In this document: one piece after another, positions 57,473-64,000 of the stretch
Position numbering within the stretch: position 1 is the first letter of the stretch
Layout: each line of letters opens with the position of its first letter
Assembly (NCBI GenBank): GCA_013420905.1
Contig: JAAXNY010000010.1
Coordinates: 1,364,001-1,428,000 of the forward strand
DNA from: Collybia mongolica
Taxonomy: Eukaryota; Basidiomycota; Agaricomycetes; Agaricales; Clitocybaceae
Length of the DNA: 64,000 nt
Direction of reading: 5' to 3'
Notes under the pieces: model-generated
The model's database searches: none
What the model was told of the DNA's origin: nothing
What the model saw: only the letters and a program-made list of their open reading frames with translations
Translations under genes and position numbers: made by a program

Positions 57473-60400
57473 ATGTACTCTTCTCGCCTTAAAATTGATA
57501 CACAGCCCGGATCCGGCGTCGGTCTACCCTCAGGCAGAGTACCCGCGCGTGATACTCGAAGCCGCTCCCCACTACCCGCCCCGAGGGCAGGTCCTAATGC
57601 TACGGCCCAACGGCTACGGAGTGTATCGAATGCATCCGATTTATCTTCGTCGTCGATAGTTTCTCCCACCACCCAGTCTACAAATCCTTCGACCTCATCT
57701 CTTCAGATACCGACCGTGTCTCATGGGTATGGCCAAATTCTCCGGTCTCGCTCCCAAAGTCCTTCCAGCCCCTTTCTTGATGAGGCCGTTCCCCTTGGAC
57801 CGGATTCCGTTCTGGCGATGCACGACTACTTTCCACAACACCAGAGCGCGACATGCCTTTCCTTCCGGGCCGGTCAGATCATCCACGTTCTTAATAGAGA
57901 CAGCAGTGGGTGGTGGGATGGCGAGTTGGAAGGACGGAGGGGATGGTTCCCCAGTAATTATGTAAATACAGAGATGAATTCTTTGACAGAGGAAGAACTG
58001 CCCCTCCCTTCAAGCCATTTTGTGAGTCTTCACATGCATCACACACATTCTATCAATTGTTCAATTCGCTGTCAACAGAAGCGTGGCCATGGTCATTCAA
58101 TATCGGTTTCTTCGACTGCTTCATGGGTTAGCACAAAATCACAAGAAATTCCCCAACACCAACGGCGGCCATCCACCCCTGAAGCTGTTAATCAGGATAT
58201 AAATTCCTATTGTCCCCCACTCATGGTCCCGCTACTTCATGGCCTATCTCTTTTGCAGACGGCAGTGCGGGCAAACCGAAAATCACATTTCCCTCCTTCT
58301 ACTGCATGTATAATATCTTGCGTTCGAGCCATCTTGTCCACCACAAATACTCTTGTCCGAGACGCCTCCATTCTCCAGCAATATCCGGTATTGGCTCAAG
58401 AAAGGAGACGAATATTATCTATTCTTGCCGCTCTCGTCGCTCAGGCAAAGAAGGCAGCGGAAGGCGTCGCGGACCGCACCACGCAGGACGTTGAAGTCGA
58501 GAACATGCTACGGCTTGGAGGGCAAGTATTTGCTCATGTGCGGAGATTTCTCGTGATTGCGGTGCAATGTGGGGTGGAACTTCCAGACCAGCGGCAGTCA
58601 AGTGGGTCTCTTATAGGGTCAACAGATACAGAAGGTCAGACCTGGAGCAATCAGGACACTTCGTTCGAAGCACCTACAGTATCATATAGTGTTGACTCAC
58701 CTAATGGTCATACTCCAACTCAAACTCGCCAGCGTGGACGCGAGATTATGGCAACCCCCGGATCTACGTTGCGTGCGAAGAGTATGGGGGACTTACGACA
58801 CAGGGCGATGTCTTCCATCGATGAAGATACAGACCCATCCATCCCACTTCTTCCTAATCGAACCCCAGTTGCAAGATCGAAGCAAGAACAGTATTTTCCT
58901 CGAAACCAGCATAAACAAAACATGATGTCTGTTAGTAGTACGAATTCCTCTTCATCTTTTTCATCCCAAGACTCTGCGCCACCCCCACCACCGTTTCCTT
59001 GTGGACCTTCAACGTCCGCTCAGGTGATGGAGGCCCTTCGCTTTACCCACGACCAGTACCTATCCACTATCGCCGCTTTTATTGGTCATGCTCATTCCCA
59101 TTCCCGAACATCGCACGCTTCTAGTACGGGACATATGTATGAGCTGGTCAGGGAGATTGTAGAGATGGTGTGCCAATTGCTCACGATCGTGGAGGCTGTT
59201 ATGCATCACCCGGACGTACCGCCGTATAGGCAGGGGAACTTGAAATCTGCAAAGGAAGGGCTGTACAACGTAACGAGCTCGCTCACAGAGTCGGTTCGGC
59301 TCCTCACGATGCCTCTCCCAACAACATTGAGCGATGAGGATGAGAAGAAAATTCTGCTGCGTTCCGCTACCGGCGCATTGAAAGCAGGTGCGGATTGTGT
59401 AGCAGCTGTCAAGGTCTGCTTGAACCGCTCGGTTGGTGAGAGACCTTTTATCATCAATCTGCCTACTGGGGGAGAGGGGGATCCCCATCCATTCACCCCC
59501 AGTAAGTTCTCACAGCTCGGAAAATCGAACAGCATAAGCGCATTGCAAGGATATCGACCTGGTACCGACGAGGAAGATTTAACCATCCAAGCAGTATCTC
59601 CTTCACCAGTTCGTAAGTCTCGAGAGGCATCGTCGGGATCCTCCGAAAATAGCAGCATATCAAAATCGTCCTCTGGACAATCATATGAGACCCATCTTAC
59701 ATCACCGGACGAGGGAAAACACATCCCCCCTCCGGTTACCGTGTCCCGCTCTCCGGTTGAGCCTGATTTACCTTCTCCTTCATCGTTCTCCCGTACGGAC
59801 GAGGGTGGTACGACATGGGAGGGTAGCATGAGAAGTCATGGCCATTCATTGGAAGAAAAGATCTTCAACGGAGAGCTTCCCTTGGTTCCAGAAGAACCCA
59901 TTCCTGAATTCATCCAGGATCCTGTGGCATGGATGCTATCCCATGATTATTCACTTGATGACGTCGCTTATAATAGCGAAGGCCATCTCGTGGGCGCTAC
60001 GATGGAGGTGTTGGTTGAGAAGATGACACCCCATGATAGCATAGTCGACGCGGCATTTTCAGCGGTATTTTTCCTCACCTTCAGATTATTCTCCTCTCCA
60101 GTTGAACTTGTTGACGCGATCATCGCGCGCTATAATCTCATCCCTCCCAAAGGAATATCGAACGAAGATATACAGCTCTGGCAGCAACGAAAAGGGCTTC
60201 CCGTTCGACTACGTGTCTCGAATTTTATAAAGACTTGGGTCGAGCTTTACTGGCGCCCTGGCGTTGACGATCCCGCGTTGCCAGCGTTGATAACGTTCAC
60301 CCGAGATGGCCTTGGTATACTGTTCCCTGGACCAGCTCAGAGAATTCTCGAATTGATCAATACTCGCCGACAAACTTCAGACTATACAATTAGTCCCAAA

Positions 60401-61593
60401 GGTGACCGGAGCCGTGACCCTGGCATGTCTATTAACCCACCCTCGACGGTTCTGATTACATCAGAAGTTCCACGGCCGTCGATGACGAAAACCCTGCTGG
60501 TCGCCCTTAGGAAGAAAGAATTTTCATTGATTGCTATCACAGACTTCGATGCACTGGAGTTGGCAAGGCAATTGACGATCATGGAATGTAATCTTTACTG
60601 CGCGATACAGCCAGAAGAAGTTCTAGAAACCGGTCAAGAAGGCGTCAAACCTCCCGTCAATGTGAGGGCTTTGTCATCTCTGAGCACCGTGATCACTGGC
60701 TGGGTCGCTGAAAGTATTCTTAATGAGCCGGACATCAAGAAAAGGACTCTGTTGATCAAGTTTTTCATCAAAGTGGCAGATGTAAGGCCTTCTGATATTT
60801 TTTTGTCTCAAAGATCTTATCGAACCATACTAGCGGTGTACATCTCTCCACAACTACAGTACACCACGTTCTATGCTTGCAGCTCTGGATTCTTCCACAA
60901 TTTCTAGGCTTCATCAAACCTGGCTTGTGAGTCTGCTTCTGCCATCCCTGTTGACCTTGGTAACGAAAAAATATATATAGGGACTTCCACAAAAGTACAA
61001 ATCTCAGCTAGAATCTTTGAGAAGACTTGCAGATCATAGTCGTAATTACCACGAGTACCGATCTAAGTTACGCAATACCGCTCCTCCTGCTGTTCCTTTC
61101 CTTGGTATGTGACTTGCTTTCAAATTCAATGCAAATGCTCATCTCCACTCCATAGGTCTTTATTTGACCGATGTTACCTTTTGCCGAGAAGGAAACCCAT
61201 CGCATAGAGCATCCCCCATAAACCAGTCTAAGAAGCTGCTCAACTTCAATAAGTACCATAAACTTGCTCGTATCGTCCAAGGTAGTCCACTATCTATCTA
61301 TCACCGAAAGATTGTTGGTTAACAACACAGCAGATATGCAGCGCTTTCAAGTTCCTTACAATTTGAAGGCAATACCCGAAGTTCAAGAATATTTAAATGT
61401 TGCCTTTGAGAACTCTCGGCATCATGGAGATCTTCAGGATCTCTATCGTCGAAGGTATGTTACCGTCGGTGCAGGTTTCAACCGTCTAATGATTGTTCGA
61501 AGTCTCCTGGTCGAACCAAGGCAACCCGCAGATGTAACACCCGTCGGAGACATGCGACAACTTTTCAATTGGGCGACACGCTCTCAATCTTAG
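57473..61593 (+). CDS. CDC25: CDC25-type Ras guanine-nucleotide exchange factor with SH3 domain, 1269 aa
   Basis: Exons 57473-58021, 58079-60781, 60834-60926, 60981-61104, 61156-61281, 61331-61454 and 61503-61593; 1270 codons with stop. It activates Ras by exchanging GDP for GTP, upstream of cAMP or MAP-kinase signalling. An SH3 domain is at residues about 113-167 (AMHDYFPQHQ ... SGWWDGELEGRRGWFPSNYV). A long Ser/Pro-rich region follows, then RasGEF_N at about 818-935 (EVLVEKMTPHDSIVDAAFSA) and the catalytic domain at about 1000-1250 (RCTSLHNYSTPRSMLAALDS, FLGLYLTDVTF, LLNFNKYHKLARIV, PYNLKAIPEVQEYL). The layout matches yeast Cdc25 and its fungal orthologues. The 57-nt intron 58022-58078 has no stop and is a multiple of three, so its removal is inferred from GTGAGT...CAG ends and poor protein content. 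Confidence 0.9.
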
Positions 61594-61922
61594 GCCTCAT
61601 CTTCATGATCCTTATATTACCGGACCACCGTATCACACTCACTATTCGTATTTAGTACTATTTTTTTAACGTATTCAGTTTTGGGTTTTTTTTTCCAATC
61701 ATCTGTTTGTTTCCATATCATTCATTGTTCACTACTGCATCTCATCATCATTACACTTATTGCTGTCTGGATTTCTGTTTGTAACGTATCGAGTACAACT
61801 ACCAACATCTATATCATCTATAATTACACAATCTAGGAAATCACTTGCCCTACAGTGTGCAGAAATAGATGTTCTTCTCATCGGAATCATCGGAGTTACT
61901 TATTATTACTAGTTGATAGTCT
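61594..61922. other. Intergenic between convergent Ras GEF and F-box/WD40 genes
   Basis: 329 bp, AT-rich with T-runs, holding both 3' ends. Nothing else seen. Confidence 0.4.
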
Positions 61923-63491
61923 TTAAATTTCGTTGGTTGACCGGCCGTGGTCGTACTTGGTAACATAAAACCCAACACCAACAGACCCTTTCTTTCGCTT
62001 CAATCCGTCGACGCGACCATGGGGTAAAGCGGGATACGTGTCGGGTGTAACTCCGGGTCCCTACACATGAATGAGTGACTATATGAAACACGAGTACGAT
62101 GCATACACTTACAAAGTCGTAAACAAACGGCCGGCTTTGTGTAACACCATACAACCTAGAGCTTTCCAAAATTACGGAGTAGACCGGGGATGGGTCGTTT
62201 CCTGGAGCATGGACGCTCCATCCCGTTCTCGGGGCCCGTACATCCCAGAAAGAAACAACACCATGGCGAGCCGAGCCTGCAGCTATGTGACTGGCAGAAC
62301 CACCCCCACAAGAGACGGAGTAGATCGGCTCATACGACCAAGGATCTGACAATGACAAAACTGGGCGCAGAGGTACAGGCCCAGGTCCACCTGCCGGGCC
62401 CATCACTCTCGATGATGAGCGCAAGTCGTAGCATCGAACCTGGCCATCATACCAACCGGCGACTAGGATTTCTGGGGAAGAACCCCAGGGTGATACAAGT
62501 GGTGCACGGGCTATCCCATAGACAGCGGAGGATGATCGCGCGTTGGACGGCTGACCGAACGTCGAATCGATATGGAGGACGGCGGAAGGGGTTGGTGACA
62601 GTTGGTCATTCGAGATGGAATAAATTGTTAGGGGTGTCGAGGATGAGGTGCCAAACGCAGCGTATGGACCGGAGGCATCCATACAAAGATGAGACACCCA
62701 GCTACGTGTCTTCAAGTCCGCAGAATACGGGATCAAGGAGGAACTCCTCAAATTTATTAAAGAAGCACAGCCACTTGATGATAATGATAACAAAACATCA
62801 TTTCCTGATGACAGGGATTCTATGAAGTCTCCGCTATGGGGTCGAGGTATATCTTGACGCGAAGAGATCGTCAAAGATGTCATCAAATCATGCTGTGAAG
62901 GAAATGAAAGTACAATGTGCTCGAGTGTGCCATCGTCGAACCCAACACAGAGTGTCCGATTTAGTCCACCATCGTTGGTGAAGGTTAGGCTTGTAATGTA
63001 AGGGCAAGTCCCATTACGTACAGCAGAACACATGCCCTCCAGGAGTACCGATGGAGTTGCTGCGTCTTGTGAATCGCCAAATTTATACGAGTAGAGAGTG
63101 TGTCCAGCGCCTACGATCAAGCGGGAAGAAGAGATAGCCAATACAGGCTGGGTTCTTCCGGCCCATGGTCGAGAGAGAGGGCGTGCCACGAAGTCTGCGT
63201 TGGACCACGCATAGTCCGCTAGAACGTCATAACGCAATTGAGTAAATGGAGTCCAGTGTGCACGCGCATGGGAGAGACTGTACGATGGCCGGGGGTGATT
63301 GCGTAAATAGTTTGCCCAACCGTAGTCTTTAACCTGGGAATAGAATAAGACGATTGAACACAATACGAGTCATTTGAGCGAACCAATGTATTGAGTAGCC
63401 GACAAGTTCGGGAGAGAATTCCAAGGTCATGGACGGTAAGTGGCTGTAAAAAGAGAATAAGAATATCACTGGGTAGGGATATAAACTGCAT
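61923..63491 (-). CDS. F-box and WD40-repeat protein, 488 aa, three exons
   Basis: Exon 1 63384-63491, intron 63334-63383, exon 2 62113-63333, intron 62061-62112, exon 3 61923-62060; 489 codons with stop. The N-terminus MQFISLPSDILILFLQPLTV...CRLLNTL is an F-box, which docks on Skp1 in SCF ubiquitin ligases. The rest is a WD40 propeller with visible blades ending in GWYDGQVRCYDLR and HGVVSFWDVR. The last exon gives PGVTPDTYPALP...VGFYVTKY, which closes the protein. Both introns are about 50 nt and are needed for a full-length product. F-box/WD40 proteins select substrates for ubiquitylation. The layout recalls FBXW4-like proteins, but the substrate is unknown. Confidence 0.82.
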
Positions 63492-63851
63492 TGTAGGTGA
63501 TGACTGAGGGTGTATGGAAATTGATATATCGATAATCGAGTTAAAATTGGATTGAAAAGGTGGGCCTTTTATAAGAGCAAGAAAGCATGGCCCGATTAAG
63601 ATTAAAAAGGAGACAAGGTGTGAGGAGAGAACGGATCAGTAACGGGGCTAGGACTGGTCGCATGCATTCATTGCAGGTTTCGTCGGAGTGACTCTAAGCC
63701 GATTCTTTAAGTTTGGTCACGATGGCAATGGCGCGTGGCCCATACTCTTTGGTCACGTGTTACACTCCTCAACCTCATATTACTCTTACATTCATACTAC
63801 ACGCTTTCCGTCCAGCTCCCTACATCCCGCGCTTTCCTTCTCTAGAGGCAG
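63492..63851. promoter_or_regulatory. Shared promoter region of the F-box/WD40 gene and GEM1
   Basis: 360 bp between divergent start codons. It contains two CACGTG-like E-box cores: GGTCACGTGTT near 63753 and a GGTCACGATG variant near 63715. Whether a factor binds is unknown. Confidence 0.4.
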
Positions 63852-64000
63852 ATGCGACGAGATGTACGCATTCTTCTTGTTGGTGACGGTCAGAAACCTT
63901 CCCCTTCTCGTCAAATGTCTCCTCACTCTGATTCTTCCGACAGAGGGTGTCGGTAAAAGCACAATAGTCACGTCTCTTATCAAGGAGTCATTCGTTGCTC
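63852..64000 (+). CDS. GEM1: Mitochondrial Rho GTPase (Miro), 5' end only
   Basis: Exon 1 63852-63888, intron 63889-63943, exon 2 from 63944 to the window edge. The joined start reads MRRDVRILLVGDEGVGKSTI and continues VTSLIKESFVA. It has the P-loop GDEGVGKS of the first GTPase domain of Gem1/Miro, an outer-mitochondrial-membrane protein for mitochondrial shape, inheritance and ER contact. The intron splits the P-loop Glu codon (G|AG). The rest of the gene (EF hands, second GTPase, tail anchor) lies beyond the window, so the call rests on about 30 residues, which are highly characteristic. Confidence 0.8.

Overview
The window is nuclear DNA of a basidiomycete fungus, most likely a mushroom-forming Agaricomycete. 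Genes carry many 45-65 nt GT...AG introns, and the DNA holds a Plavaka-type transposase, a chromodomain LTR retrotransposon and a Tc1-like element. The conserved genes (BUD22, VPS45, ERV46, a CDC25-type Ras GEF, GEM1, an ECL1-type zinc protein) are fungal housekeeping genes. All gene models below are my own manual splicing. Each one closes in frame, but none was checked against transcripts.

Layout. (1) 1-11920: a three-level nest of transposons. A Plavaka/CACTA-like transposase gene is split by a 8490-bp chromodomain retrotransposon (359-8848, two 471-bp LTRs, target duplication CTTCT, coding on the minus strand). That element is itself split by a Tc1/mariner element with an intact transposase (1829-3436, TA target site). 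The retrotransposon is dead: nine of its ten in-frame stops are TGA, each one C-to-T step from CGA, and its LTRs differ almost only at CpG-derived positions. (2) 12847-29489: a gene-dense stretch with BUD22, a MYND-finger protein, a 20-exon sugar transporter, a PTC2-like PP2C phosphatase, NUDCD1, a short-chain dehydrogenase and a DUF4203 membrane protein. (3) 29490-48592: about 19 kb in which the only gene I can support is an ECL1-type regulator (38158-39685), with roughly 8.7-8.9 kb of apparently non-coding DNA on each side. (4) 48593-64000: a second gene-dense stretch with an OGFr-domain protein, a GSKIP-like protein, VPS45, ERV46, an uncharacterised coiled-coil protein, the Ras GEF, an F-box/WD40 protein and the 5' end of GEM1.

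How the genes relate. VPS45 (endosomal/vacuolar SNARE control) and ERV46 (ER-Golgi cargo cycling) are in tandem and both serve membrane traffic. The PP2C phosphatase, the Ras GEF and the ECL1-type protein are signalling or nutrient-response genes. I see no biosynthetic or defence cluster. Neighbours are mostly single genes in convergent or divergent pairs with 200-800 bp between them. The most unusual material is in the nested transposons: a CpG-decay signature, a Tf1-like self-priming site, a third zinc-knuckle ORF, fold-back Tc1 ends and CACTA-like subterminal repeats. Next come the sugar transporter's consecutive 8-nt exons and the two gene deserts.
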